Assembly (NCBI RefSeq): GCF_030704535.1
Contig: NC_081823.1
Span: forward strand, 24,433,501-24,497,500
Direction of reading: 5' to 3'
From: Vitis vinifera
Taxonomy: Eukaryota > Streptophyta > Magnoliopsida > Vitales > Vitaceae
Length of the DNA: 64,000 nt
Part shown: positions 36,941-48,539 of the stretch, one piece after another
Layout: the number at the start of each line of letters is the position of its first letter
How positions within the stretch are numbered: the first letter of the stretch is position 1
Program-made: the position numbers and the translations under genes
Notes under the pieces: generated by a model
The model's input: the letters and a program-made list of their open reading frames with translations, nothing else
Told to the model about the DNA's origin: nothing
Databases searched by the model: none

Positions 36941-38345
36941 AATTTTTTGAAAGGTATATGGAAAACAAAAAAAAAAAAAAATGCCAAAAGGGAGGGAAGA
37001 AGAAAGCTCTTACCCTTATCTATCAAGCAATAGATAAAGGCATGTTTGGAAATTTTCCAAATGCAACCATGCACTACCAAGAAAGCATGGACGATATTAG
37101 AAAATGCACATAAAGAAATTGATTAATTAAGAAAAGTATGTCTTTGTACCCTTAGAGGAGAATTTAAAAGTTTGACCATAAAAGAAGTAGAATCAATCTC
37201 CCATTAATTTTTCAAGAGTTATAGTGATCAGCCATGAATCAACTAAAATGAAACAATTAAAATTTTAAATCATACTTGTGTGACTGAACAAATAATTCAG
37301 TCTATTAGATTCAAAGTTTGGTTGTTGTGCTCATTAGATAGTAAAATGATTTTCATTGTAGCATGAAGACAGATTAAAAAAGAACCAAGAAAAAGTTCTT
37401 CAAACAAAACTTAAATGACAAGAAACTGAAGAAAATCTTAATAATAAAAGAAGTCAAAACGATCGTGGAGTGGTTATGACCAAGTAAACATAGAAAGATG
37501 TGGTTTTATTTCATCAAATAATCAAGAACACTAATGTCAAAACCCATATTTTTTAAGAAGATGTGAAAGAGAGCACAACTAAAGACAAAATGAAAGGAGA
37601 AGTTATGAGAAATCTCAAGTTCAACCTTATAACTATAAAAAATTTGGTCATTATGTGTATGAAATAAAAAGTACTACTAGCAATATGGAAAGAAAAGCCA
37701 ATCATGTTAAAACAAATAGGTAAAGAAAAACCTAGCCACTTTATTTTTGGCATATAAAACACAAAGTAATAAGGAGAAAAATACATGGTATTCACTCGAT
37801 GGTGAAAACAGCCATATATGTAGCTTCAAAAGTATTTTCTTTGAAATTGATCAATATTCAAACACTAATAATGTTACTTTTGAATCTATTCAAAATTCTC
37901 AAAAAAGGCAAAGGTAAAATCTTAATTTGTTCAAAAAATGGAAGATATTAATTTATTTCAAATATCTATTATGTGCAGATTATGAAAAACAATTAATTAA
38001 GTTTGGATTAACTTTTAAAAAAGATATAATATTCATAAGAAAAATCAAGTTCTCTCAATAAGATATCAATATGTTGACTTCCTTGCAAATGTAGTCATGA
38101 CAAGAAATATAATGTTTCTGTAATTAAAATTGCTAAAATTTTGTGTCAATGTTCCCATCTAGATTTTCCACTTAAGATATCAACATCTTAATTTAGGAGG
38201 ATTGAAATTGTTGATCAAGAAAAAAATGGTATAAGGATTGCCCTCTACAAATCATTTGGATCAATTATATATGTGAAGGATGCTTACTTGGAAAATATTC
38301 CTATGAAAGTTTTCCAAAAGTTGGAATTCAAGGTTTGGTAACTCC
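36940..38345 (+). pseudogene. Ty1/copia gag, protease and pre-integrase relic
   Basis: Interrupted frames give KKKALTLIYQAIDKGMF and FGNFPNATM (Gag UBN2 type, 37,000-37,080), then LCTLRGEF (37,145-37,165), a zinc-knuckle-like NYKKFGHYVYE (about 37,625-37,660), a protease-region remnant NTWYS...SHI (about 37,780-37,815) and a GAG-pre-integrase segment HLNLGGLKLL (38,185-38,215). No integrase core or RT was recognised, and no LTRs were found. It is a different copia family from the elements at 31,401 and 39,097. Confidence 0.65.
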
Positions 38346-38600
38346 TTGAGGTTGTAATGATTTGCAGATCCAGAGTTATAGAAGAAATTAAGAAAATTTG
38401 GGAGAAAAATGCAAAATGTATGAAGAATAAATTATATCTTCTCTCTCTCTAATACAATTGGAACTTATCACATTATATGGTACAATGCAGGTTTTAAATG
38501 GCATGTATGCCTAGACATTGTTTTTACTTGGAACCATTAAAATATAGTATTACTAATAGCATTGTAATAAAATGGCAGAAGATAGATATCAATACAAGTC
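38346..38600. other. No gene recognised
   Basis: AT-rich sequence between the copia relic and the start of the duplicated polygalacturonase upstream region. Confidence 0.45.
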
Positions 38601-38913
38601 TAATTAAGAAAGTTTCTCAAAGGCCACCTTCACAATTACTTGTAAGCAGCTAATAAGATTTCCTCTATAATTAGGAAAAATCTTCATATCAACTATTCTT
38701 TGCACTTTAATCTTTTTACTTAGTCATTGAGAGGTTGTGATCAGCCTTAAAAAAACTCGTCAAAAAAGGATTTAGAGCATAAAATTTGAGACAGTTAAGG
38801 CCACTAATAAGAGGGAAGTTGACCCAAACATCACAACCTATTTGAAACTATAAAACTTAATTAGATAGTAATTGTTTAAATGTTTTATTGGTGTTGAGAT
38901 TCTCCAATTACAC

Positions 38914-38920
38914 TATAAAA
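38914..38920 (+). promoter_or_regulatory. TATA box of polygalacturonase copy 2
   Basis: tataaaa lies 90 bases upstream of the ATG at 39,004, as in copy 1. Confidence 0.6.
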
Positions 38921-39096
38921 TGGTTTGAGAAGAATGAGGTTTCACTATTGTTAATTGCTTACAAGTTTTACCAAACAAAGGAGAAGAGAGAGACAAGGAA
39001 AAGATGGACCTAAAATTGAATATCACAGCAACCTCTCTTCTGCTATTGCTAGCATCTGCTGCAAAAGTGTCTGGTGATATCATTTTTGATGTTACC

Positions 39097-39434
39097 TGTT
39101 GGAAATCAAGCCAGCATCCTCTGTTTACTTCCCTAATTAGTGTAATGTACAACCTTTATTATAATTGATTTAGGAGTAATTCTAGCAAGGTAGTTTATTC
39201 ACTTTCCATGTAAGAGTAGTTTATTCACTTCCCATGTAAGAGTAGTTTATTCACTTCCCATGTAAGAGTTTATTCACTTTCCATGTAAGGGAAATTCCAT
39301 TCCGGAATTGTCTCATATCCGTAGGCTATTTATTTATGCTTTCATTCATTGTAAAGTGAGGTATCACAGAATGAATTGAGGTGTTCCTCCATATTTTGTC
39401 TTCAAATTCTTCATATTTTTCTTCAAATTCTTCA
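39097..39434 (+). repeat. 5' LTR of the young copia (338 bp)
   Basis: TGTTGGAAA...TTCTTCA. It carries four tandem copies of a unit of about 27 bp containing tttattcactt(t/c)ccatgtaag at 39,190-39,291, and a TATA-like tatttattta near 39,326. Confidence 0.95.
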
Positions 39435-39446
39435 TGGTATCAGAGC
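39435..39446 (+). other. Primer-binding site of the young copia
   Basis: tggtatcagagc directly abuts the LTR. Initiator tRNA-Met type. Confidence 0.92.
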
Positions 39447-39479
39447 AGGTTTAATCCTGTCTCATCGTCTTCATCTTTA

Positions 39480-42400
39480 ATGGAGATGCTTCAGAAACTA
39501 CTGTCTCCTCTTTTGTCAGTACAGTCACAAACTGGCTCATCTTCCAACCAGGTCATTGGTTCCGGAACCTTGGCTCACAAAGGTAATTTTTTGAGTGCCT
39601 TCACTGCTGGTAAGAAACGTAAAAAACCTTGGATAGTGGACTCAGGAGCATCTGATCATATGACGGGAGATGCGACAATTTTTGATACATATAGCTCATG
39701 TCCAAATAATTTAACAGTCCGAATAGCAGATGGTTCACTATCAAAGGTTGTCGGAACAGGTTCAGTTGTGCTATCAAGGGATCTTACTCTCAACTCTGTT
39801 CTCCTTGTTCCTAACTTGGACTGTAATCTATTGTCAATTAGTAAACTCACTAAGGAAAAGAGGTGTATTACTAATTTTTCCTCCACTCACTGTGAATTTC
39901 AGGATTTGGATTCAGGGAAGACGATTGGCAATGCTGAGGAATGCTCTGGACTCTACATCCTTAAGGAGCGCCACGATCCACAAGAACAACCTCAAATGAC
40001 AGTTGGTAGTAATTCTTTTTCGGTTTCATGTCAAAATAACGATAGTGCAATTAGGTTGTGGCACTATCGCTTAGGTCATCCAAATGTTATGTATCTCAAG
40101 CATTTATTTCCTTCATTATTTAATAAAAATCCAAAATCCTTTGAGTGTGAAATCTGTCAATTATCAAAGCAAGTCCGGTCTCATTTTCCCATTCAACCCT
40201 ATAAAGAGTCTAGTCCATTCTCAATGATTCATAGCGATATCTAGGGTCCGTCAAGAATAAAAAATGTAACTGGTACTAGGTGGTTTGTCTCATTCATAGA
40301 TGATCACACTAGATTAACTTGGGTATTCCTCATGAAAGAAAAATCTGAAACGAGTCAAATTTTCAAAAATTTTAAAAATATGATTCAGACCCAATTCCAG
40401 TCAAAAATACAAATTCTAAAGTCTGATAATGCTAGGGATTATTTCAACTCCATTCTAGGAGAATTTCTAGCACAAGAAGGGATAGTTCACTTAAGTTCAT
40501 GTGTTGATACCCACAACAAAACGGAATCGCTGAAAGGAAAAATAGGCATTTGTTAGAGGTGGCTAGATCACTAATGTTCTCCATGAATGTTCCAAAATTA
40601 TTCTGGGGGCAAGCTGTCCTTACGGCAGCCTACCTCATCAATAGGATGCCGTCTAGGGTACTAAAATTCCAAACACCTTGTCAAACACTCCTAAAATCCT
40701 TTCCGACTACTCGTCTCATCTCCACCGTCCCACCCAAAATTTTCGGGTGCTCTGTCTTTGTTCATATCAATCAACAACATAGAAGTAAACTTGATCCTAG
40801 GTCACTCAAGTGCATCTTTCTTGGATATTCTTCAAATCAAAAAGGGTATAAGTGTTACTCTCCGGTCACAAGAAAATTCTACAATTCAATGGATGTCACC
40901 TTTTTTGAAACCCAGCCTTACTATCCCAAAAACGATATTCAGGGGGAGAATTCAACCCAGGAATATCAATTTTGGGATCTTGAGTCATTCAGTGAGTCAC
41001 CCATCACCACTGAAAATCACATTCCTCCAGAGTCATTTAATCAACCCGAGTCCATTGTTGACTTGTGGGATAAGGAGCACATCCAAGAGGAAACGGAGGA
41101 AAGAGCACTTTCTCAACAAACCCATGAGGCAGAACCGGGTCCTAATCCAAGCAAACTTCCAGGTAACAACGCTCCTGATGGTACTGTTGATTCCGAGTTA
41201 GAAAATGATATTCTTAATATGCCCATAGCTTGGAGGAAAGGAGTTAGATCATGCACTCAGCATCCCATTGGAAATTTTATTTCTTATGATAAGTTATCAC
41301 CTACGTTTCGTGCATTCACTTCTAGCATCACAGAGATACAAGTTCCTCAGAATATTCAGGAAGCTTTCAAGTATCCTAAGTGGAAGGCGGCAGTCGATGA
41401 GGAAGTTTGGGCGCTAGAAAAGAATGGTACGTGGGAAATTACTGACCTCCCAAGAGGTAAGAAACCAGTTGGGTGTAAGTGGATTTTCACAGTAAAGTAC
41501 AAGGCAGATGGTAATGTGGACAGGTATAAGGCTCGGTTGGTTGCCAAAGGATTCACCCAATCTTATGGCATTGACTATCAAGAAACTTTTGCTCCAGTTG
41601 CCAAGCTCAATACTGTTCGTGTACTTTTATCCTTGGCAGCTAATCTCGATTGGTCTCTTCACCAACTTGATGTGAAGAATGCCTTCCTCAATGGTGACTT
41701 AGAGGAAGAAGTTTACATGGACATTCCTGCTGGACTTGAGACGACATCAAATTTCAACAAGGTTTGCAGACTCCGAAAATCCTTGTATGGTCTCAAACAA
41801 TCTCCCAGGGCCTGGTTTGAACGGTTCACTAAGGTAGTGAAAGGGTACGGATTCGTTCAATGTCAATCCGATCACACATTATTTGTGAAACACTTCCCAA
41901 AAGGGAAACTGGCAATTATCATTGTATATGTGGACGACATAATTTTGACAGGTGATCATGAAGAGAAAATTGACTTACTTAAAAAATTACTGACAAAGGA
42001 ATTTGAGATCAAGGATCTTGGAAACCTCAAGTACTTTCTCGGAATGGAGATTGCTAGGTCAAAGAAAGGTATAGCAGTCTCACAACGCAAATACGTTCTG
42101 GACTTATTGAATGAAACAGGAATGCTAGGATGCAAGCCGGCAGAAACACCTATGGATACAACTGTCAAACTGGAAGAAAGTGATGGAAGTGCGCCAGTTG
42201 ATAAAGGAAGATATCAACGTCTTGTGGGGAAACTCATCTATCTTTCTCATACAAGGCCAGACATCGGCTTCTCCGTTAGTGTGGTAAGTCAATTCATGAA
42301 TAATCCAACCGAAAAACACATGACTGCTGTGATCAGAATATTGAGATACCTCAAGATGACACCGGGAAAGGGTCTCTTCTTTCAAAGAACAACAAATAAA

Positions 42401-42883
42401 GAGATTGAGATTTTTTCAGATGCAGATTGGGCAGGTTCAGTGACTGATCGGAGATCAACTTCAGGCTATTGTTCATTTGTCTGGGGGAACTTGGTTACAT
42501 GGCGAAGCAAGAAACAGTCAGTGGTAGCCCGTAGCAGTGCTGAGGCAGAATTTCGTGCTATGGCACAAGGTATCTGCGAAGGAATCTGGTTGAACAGGCT
42601 GTTAGAAGAATTACGGGTTCCATTGAAGCATCCCGTGGTGTTATACTGCGACAATCAAGTTGCCATCAGTATCGCTAAGAATCCGGTTCATCATGATCGA
42701 ACTAAGCACGTGGAGATAGATCGACACTTTATCAAGGAAAAGATTGAAGAAGGAGTTTTCAAAGTCAGCTACACTCCGACAAACTGTCAAACGGCTGACA
42801 TTCTCACAAAAGCTCTTGCTCGAGTTAACTTCGAAGATCTGACAGAAAAACTTGGAATGATCAACATCTACAACGCGGCTTGA
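39480..42883 (+). pseudogene. Copia pol with residual gag; one stop and one frameshift
   Basis: The ATG at 39,480 lies 45 bases after the LTR and leads into only about 35-40 residues of Gag tail before protease (W-I-V-D-S-G-A-S-D-H at about 39,630), so the capsid and zinc-knuckle parts are missing. GAG-pre-integrase (LWHYRLGHPN, C-x2-C) and integrase follow. A TAG at 40,242-40,244 sits where the family has Trp (HSDI-W-G), and a one-base loss in the C-run near 40,510 shifts the frame. From 40,550 a 777-codon frame is fully open: integrase C-terminus, RT (LDVKNAFL at residue 373, YVDD at 460-463), RNase H (DADWAG from residue 624, AEAEF, CDNQ). RT and RNase H appear intact. Confidence 0.93.
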
Positions 42884-42890
42884 GGGGGAG
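42881..42890 (+). other. Polypurine tract of the young copia
   Basis: tgagggggag ends at the first base of the 3' LTR and overlaps the pol stop codon region. Confidence 0.88.
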
Positions 42891-43228
42891 TGTTGGAAAT
42901 CAAGCCAGCATCCTCTGTTTACTTCCCTAATTAGTGTAATGTACAGCCTTTATTATAATTGATTTAGGAGTAATTCTAGCAAGGTAGTTTATTCACTTTC
43001 CATGTAAGAGTAGTTTATTCACTTCCCATGTAAGAGTAGTTTATTCACTTCCCATGTAAGAGTTTATTCACTTTCCATGTAAGGGAAATTCCATTCCGGA
43101 ATTGTCTCATATCCGTAGGCTATTTATTTATGCTTTCATTCATTGTAAAGTGAGGTATCACAGAATGAATTGAGGTGTTCCTCCATATTTTGTCTTCAAA
43201 TTCTTCATATTTTTCTTCAAATTCTTCA
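42891..43228 (+). repeat. 3' LTR of the young copia (338 bp)
   Basis: Identical to 39,097-39,434 except for one base. It is followed by the TSD ttacc and the remainder of polygalacturonase exon 1. Confidence 0.95.
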
Positions 43229-44394
43229 TTACCAAATATGGTGCCCGGGCTGACGGAAACTCCGATATCAGCCAGGCGAGGACAATTCAATTATAATATT
43301 GTAAGATATATCTTAAACTTAAATTTCTGCTAAATGGGTCCTCTATTGAATGTTTCTTAGGCCTTACTTAAAGCTTGCGGAAATGCTTGTGCATCGCCTA
43401 TGGCAAGTACAGTTATGATTCCAGAAGGGACATATGCACTAGGCCAAATAACCATTGGAGGCCCTTGCAAGGCTCCTATCAATTTCATTGTCCAAGGCAC
43501 TATGAAGGCCCCGGTGGATACCAGCAGGTTCAAGGCTGAAGCTGGTTGGATTGCTTTCCAACAAATCGACCAATTCACGTTGTTTGGTGGTGGAGTTTTT
43601 TATGGCCAAGGAAAAACTGTATGGGGCAGAAAAAGCCCCCGTTCTGCATATTGCAACCAACTTCCCATTGTAAGTTCATGTATATATATTCTTGTGTAAT
43701 TCTTTCATTTTGTGTGCATAATGAGGACATGACAGTATAAGCTTTGGTGTCTCTTTTTTTGACTTGAAATATCTATAACAGAATCTGAGGTTCAACTTCA
43801 TCACCAATAGCATGGTCAACGACATAACTTCAAGAGACAGCAAACAGTTTCATATTAATCTTTTAGGGTGCAAGAATTTGACTTTCTACAACATTGCAAT
43901 TAGTGCACCAGAAGAGAGCCTTAACACAGATCGATGGAAATCACATTGGACGTTCCTCAGGGATCAATATCACCGATTCAACCATAGAAACCGGAGATGA
44001 TTGTGTCTCAATTGGTAATGGCAGTGAGCAAATTAATATCCAAAGTATAACCTGTGGGCCTGAACATGGCATCAGCATGGGAAGTCTTGGAAAGTACTCC
44101 AATGAAGAACCTGTGGTTGGCATTAGTGTCAAGAACTGTACCTTCACCAACACCCAGAATGGCGTGAGAGTGAAGACATGGCCTGCTTCCCATCAAGGCA
44201 CTGCCTTTGAAATGCATTTTGAAGATATTGCTATGAATAATGTTGGCAATCCCATAATCATAGATCAAGAGTACTGCCCCCATAACCAATGCAACTTGAA
44301 GGTACTTTTAAAGGAAATGAAAAGTGTCATTTTTATTGCTTATTTTTCCCATTTTTCCCATTTTTCCCTTCATTTTCATCGGTCTAGAAATTAA

Positions 44395-44643
44395 GGGTTC
44401 ATTTGGTCATGTTTTCTAAAACTTATTTTTAAAAACTGTTTTTAAGTTAAAGAACAAAAAATAGTTTTTCAAACTAATGAAAACGATTTCTACTTGTTCT
44501 CTAAAAATTGTTCTCTATCTCATTTTAAAAAAAAAAAATTATTTCTAGAAAACAATAGCTAAACAATATTAGGAATTTTTCAAAACATTTTTCTATTTTT
44601 AAAAACAAAAAACTGTTTTTAAATCACATAGTCAAACAGGCTG
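44395..44643. mobile_element. Tourist/Harbinger-like MITE in polygalacturonase intron 3
   Basis: A 249-bp insertion absent from the same intron of copy 1. It is flanked by taa (44,392-44,394 and 44,644-44,646), the 3-bp TSD typical of PIF/Harbinger elements. The ends are imperfect inverted repeats: gggttcatttggtcatg on the left, and the inverse of the right end reads cagcctgtttgactatg. The interior is AT-rich with many tttttaaa words and has no coding capacity. Confidence 0.75.
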
Positions 44644-44891
44644 TAACTTTCCATTGTTTCTAGATTCCATCACGCATTAAGCTCAACAATGTTAGCTTCA
44701 GAAACATCTGAGGCACTACCTCAACTTAGGTTGCTGTCAAGCTTGTTTGCAGCCAGGAAGTACCATGCCAAGACGTCGAGCTTGGTGACATCAACTTGAA
44801 ATACAATGGAAGCGAAGGCCCTACCATGTCACAATGTAAAAACATTAAGCCAAATCTACTCGGCACGCAACTGCCAAGGACTTGTGCCTAA

Positions 44892-45750
44892 TTAAGCTAC
44901 TTAAATCTTCTTTCAAAGTCTGAACAAATTGTACTGCTTCTACGATTTTTATATAGCTACCTCATGTGTTTTCTAGTTGATTGCTGAAAAACCACCTCCA
45001 CATAGTAAAAGTAAAACACAATAAATAGGGATTTATAAATTATTAAAGATTATTTTTCTCCAAAAGAGGTTACATTTTATGTTTTTAAAAAAGGTTAGTC
45101 ATTCTTCCGAATTTGGTTTTCTATAGGAATATTTAATTAAAAGGGGTAAGTAAAATAACCCATAATTTGTAAAAGTAGCCTTCATTATCTCTCAAATCAA
45201 ATAGAAAAAATATATATATAATAAAGAACCTTCTAAATTCAAATCCCTTTCTTCTTCTCTCTCTTCACCACCTTTGAAATCTCTTTCTTTCTTTCTCTTC
45301 ATTGCCTTTTTTTATTTCTGTGTGGTAGCCACATCCTGCCACATCCAATTCACCTTCCATTGATGCAATGACTCCTTTGATTCGTCACAATTAGTCAAAG
45401 CGCTTGGCTAATGTACTCCACTTGGAGGCTATTTAACCACATCCTTCATACCATGGCATCATACTATTTAACCACTTCATCTTTGCCACATTTCAAAATC
45501 ACTATATATGAGAAATAACACTTATTTTGAATAATAATGGACATACTCCATATATCAAATTATCACAAACAAACAATTGACCTCATATTTCTAGACCCCT
45601 AATTTTGTTCTCTAGTATTACAATACATACATACTCCACATTTATCCCCATGTATTTGAGTTGATGAGGAATATTGATCATATATTTCAAGTGTTTTGAA
45701 GTTTTAAAAGGTTCTAGATAATTTGGAAAATAAAAATGAACTCGAGTTTC
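44892..45750. other. No gene recognised
   Basis: 3' flank of polygalacturonase copy 2. A CT-rich stretch lies at about 45,250-45,310. No coding signal. Confidence 0.45.
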
Positions 45751-45755
45751 AAATT

Positions 45756-46949
45756 TGAGAAAATAAAGGCTAATATTAAAAGAGAAAAACACCCAAGAGA
45801 GGGGTGAATTGGGTTTTTCAAAATCTTTTTCAACACAACAAATTCAAGCACAATAGAAGAAAATATAAAGAGATAAAGTTAGAGATATCAAAGTAAGATT
45901 TTATAGTGGTTCGGCACTTCCTTGCCTACGTCCACTCTCCTCAAGCTCCTAACTGAGTGGGGGTTCCACTAACTTGAAGCTTCAACCAAGCTTCTAATCT
46001 CTTTTACACTTGAATTCCGAATCCAATGGGCTCTTACACAATCTCTTCAAGATTCAACTCACTTGAAGGCTTTAACACTCAATTTTACAAGAATGAATCC
46101 CTCAACCTAGCTCAATGATAGCTAAAATACAAATCAAAGCTAGGATGAATCACAAAGGTGCACTAAAGGATATGCAAGTGAAGATTTAATGCACTAAGAA
46201 AGAAATGAGAGTTTTTAAGGCAAGAACAAGTGAGTAGACAAATAAATGCAAGTGTTTTCTATGTCATAAATAAAGTGGAGCTCTCAATTTATAGGTTTCT
46301 AACCTTGGGAGCCAAGAAAAACAAAAAGCAGCCTCAACCAGTCAAGTTGAGGATCGATCGATTCACTAACAGTTGGAACATTTAATGTTTTGGCAGGTTA
46401 CCGTTGCTTCAACCGGACCTCAACCGGAGGTCGACCAGGAAGGGAAGGCTACTGGAAGAGAGAGAGTGTTTTTGCACTCCTCGACCGGGCAAAGGGAACT
46501 AGTCGACCGGTACCTTGGCCGATTGAGCCGATTGGCTCAGTGCCTTGATCGGTTCAACATTTTGGCCTCAAAAACCTATTTTTTTCTATTCTTTTCTCTT
46601 CTAACACTTAGGCAAGGTCTTTAGGTTAATTAATATGCCAATTTTGAAACGTTTTACCTAAGGTACATTTGATAAAACTTGGGTTTTAATGAAACTGTAA
46701 CTTTAAAGAACAAACCGAGTTTTCCAAATATGCATGAAATGATATGTAAACCCTAAGTGCACCCATGCATTCATCTTACATTTGTTTCCTATGAATAAAG
46801 GTCTTCCAAACGTCTTGATTTTGTATCCATTAGGTCATTTGATGAATTTCCAAATTAATACTTGAGATTATTTACAAATCAAACCAATTAGTAACTTAAC
46901 CATAGTTTGTTATCATCAAAACCTAATTAGGAAAACACTTGGGCTAACA
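45756..46949 (-). mobile_element. Solo LTR (1194 bp), same family as 6,485-7,672
   Basis: Read on the minus strand it begins TGTTAGCCC and ends ...TTATTTTCTCA, with perfect TSDs aaatt at 45,751-45,755 and 46,950-46,954. It aligns along its whole length with the LTR at 6,485-7,672 in reverse orientation. There is no internal sequence, so it arose by recombination between the two LTRs of a former element. Confidence 0.88.
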
Positions 46950-46954
46950 AAATT

Positions 46955-48280
46955 GATTATCAAGTAGATTCTCGATTAGAAATCAAAATCCAAATATGTT
47001 TTTCTCTTTTACCCTGACAAATCAAAATTCCAATTTATCTCTTGTACAAATATGAAATTTATGCTATTCGAATCAAAACTCCAAATCATTTTCTAAGTCA
47101 GATTCTCTTCTAAAATTAAAATGGAAATCTATTTCATCTTTGTGGTTCAAATTGATCTTTGGAATACTTGCACATTCGAAAGGAAAATAGTGTCACGAGT
47201 TTTGCAGTTGGAGTTCATGGATCAGGCATTTTAGGAGTTCTTGTACCTAATGAGAACGTTTACCTTGATTAATTTAACACTTATATTGCAAAGATCTACA
47301 TAGGAGTTCTATAGATTTATTTAAACATTTATGGGCATATTTATCCTATTTGTAGCATATTCTAATGATATTTTTAAACATTAATATAAATTGTTTGCTT
47401 GAAGGTTTCAACTATTGAAAATTATTGTTCAAGCCTAATGTTAATCTTTTTCTATGGTGGATTTCAAATAATTAATAAATTCTTATTTGATTATTTGTAG
47501 GGAAAATAAATACCTTCTATGTTTGATAGGAAAGAAGATAGAGTAGATCACTTTCACAATACATGGATGCTACTCTTTCTATACTTTTAAAGATGGTTAC
47601 AATTGGCTTTATGAGGGATAATGATTTTCTAGTTCTTTTAATACTTACTAGTAAAGGCTCACATGCCATGCACATACATTGAGTATAATTTCTCAATAGA
47701 TGTAGGGAACCTTGCAATCATGCTTAAAATATAAAATTAACCAGTATATTAAATGAAATTTTTGTTTAGGAAATATGATTACACAAGAAAAGGAAATAAG
47801 ATTGTTAAAGTGTTGGAAACCTCTCTGGTTCAAAGCCCTAAGCATCAAATGGATGATAATAACAATTATCATAGGAAAAATAGGAAAGGAAAAGAATATA
47901 TAAATATTTTTTTTTCCTAAACAAGGGATTTCCCATTTTATAAGAATGACCAATATATATATATAAAAGAATTGTTTAAATTACTATAAAAAATTTATGT
48001 ACTTTACAATAATTATGTAATCTATAACTATGCGTTAAAATATAAAATTAATATACTTATAATGTAAAATTAATGTCCTTATATAAAACATATCACTCAA
48101 ACTAGATTAAAAAAAATTCAAAACATAGACAAACCATTTAAAGAAAATACAACATTAACAAACTAAAATAATGTTCTATGGAATAATATTGAAAAAGCAA
48201 CATCCCTGATAAAATAGGTTATCTCTAAACATGAAGATTATCATATTTCTCAAATTTGAAGATGGTCAAGAAAAATTTTC
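46955..48280. other. No gene recognised
   Basis: 46,985-47,190 is the uninterrupted duplicate of the target of the old copia at 31,401. The remainder is AT-rich with short chance open frames on the minus strand (47,517-47,953). Confidence 0.5.
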
Positions 48281-48539
48281 TGTAGACCCCTTTTGCAGAC
48301 GACCTGGGAATTGAAAATTTTTCATTTTTTGAAGTGGGGGGACCTCTTTCTGGAGGGGGCGAGCCGCATGGGACATGTGGCAAAGATGGCATGGTGGTAG
48401 CAGGGAGCAGGTGAAGACTCGTGGGAGAAGAAAAACAGAGGGGAGTGTCTTCATGTTTTTAGGGGGGTGAGCTAGTTTTCGTGGGGGAGGGGGTCCGGAA
48501 ACAGAGAGAAGAAAGAAGAAAGGATAGGAGGTTTTTCTG

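Larger units (their letters stand above)
39097..43228 (+). mobile_element. Young Ty1/copia element inserted in polygalacturonase exon 1
   Basis: A 4132-bp element with perfect 5-bp TSDs ttacc (39,092-39,096 and 43,229-43,233). Both LTRs are 338 bp and, compared base by base, differ at one position (a/g in gtaca[a/g]cctt). PBS and PPT are intact. Polygalacturonase copy 1 shows the unoccupied reading across the site. Near-identity of the LTRs means a very recent insertion. The internal region is defective: most of gag is missing, and there is one stop and one frameshift in pol. Confidence 0.96.
39004..44891 (+). pseudogene. Exopolygalacturonase (GH28), pseudogene copy 2, split by a copia insertion
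   Basis: Exon 1 is 39,004-39,096 plus 43,234-43,275, separated by the retrotransposon. Exon 2 is 43,361-43,669, exon 3 43,782-44,301 and exon 4 44,664-44,891. The signal peptide and GH28 body match copy 1. GDDC (near 43,995), CGPEHG and RVKTWP are visible. Further damage: a 4-base insertion inside the NTDG motif (near 43,929) shifts the frame, exon 4 has TGA and TAG stops near 44,708-44,730, and the exon 1 donor is gc instead of gt. Copy 2 keeps the active-site His that copy 1 lost, but a neighbouring Gly is Glu. Neither copy can make enzyme. Confidence 0.88.
38600..47200. repeat. Segmental duplication around polygalacturonase copy 2
   Basis: Partner of 27,540-31,400 (plus 36,246-36,330). 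It is enlarged by the copia at 39,097-43,228, the MITE at 44,395-44,643 and the solo LTR at 45,756-46,949. Confidence 0.65.

Noticed and set aside
40332..40556. Separate small gene between two pol frames
   Set aside because: It is the integrase core of the young copia, in the same frame as the upstream part and cut off by a stop at 40,242 and a one-base deletion near 40,510.
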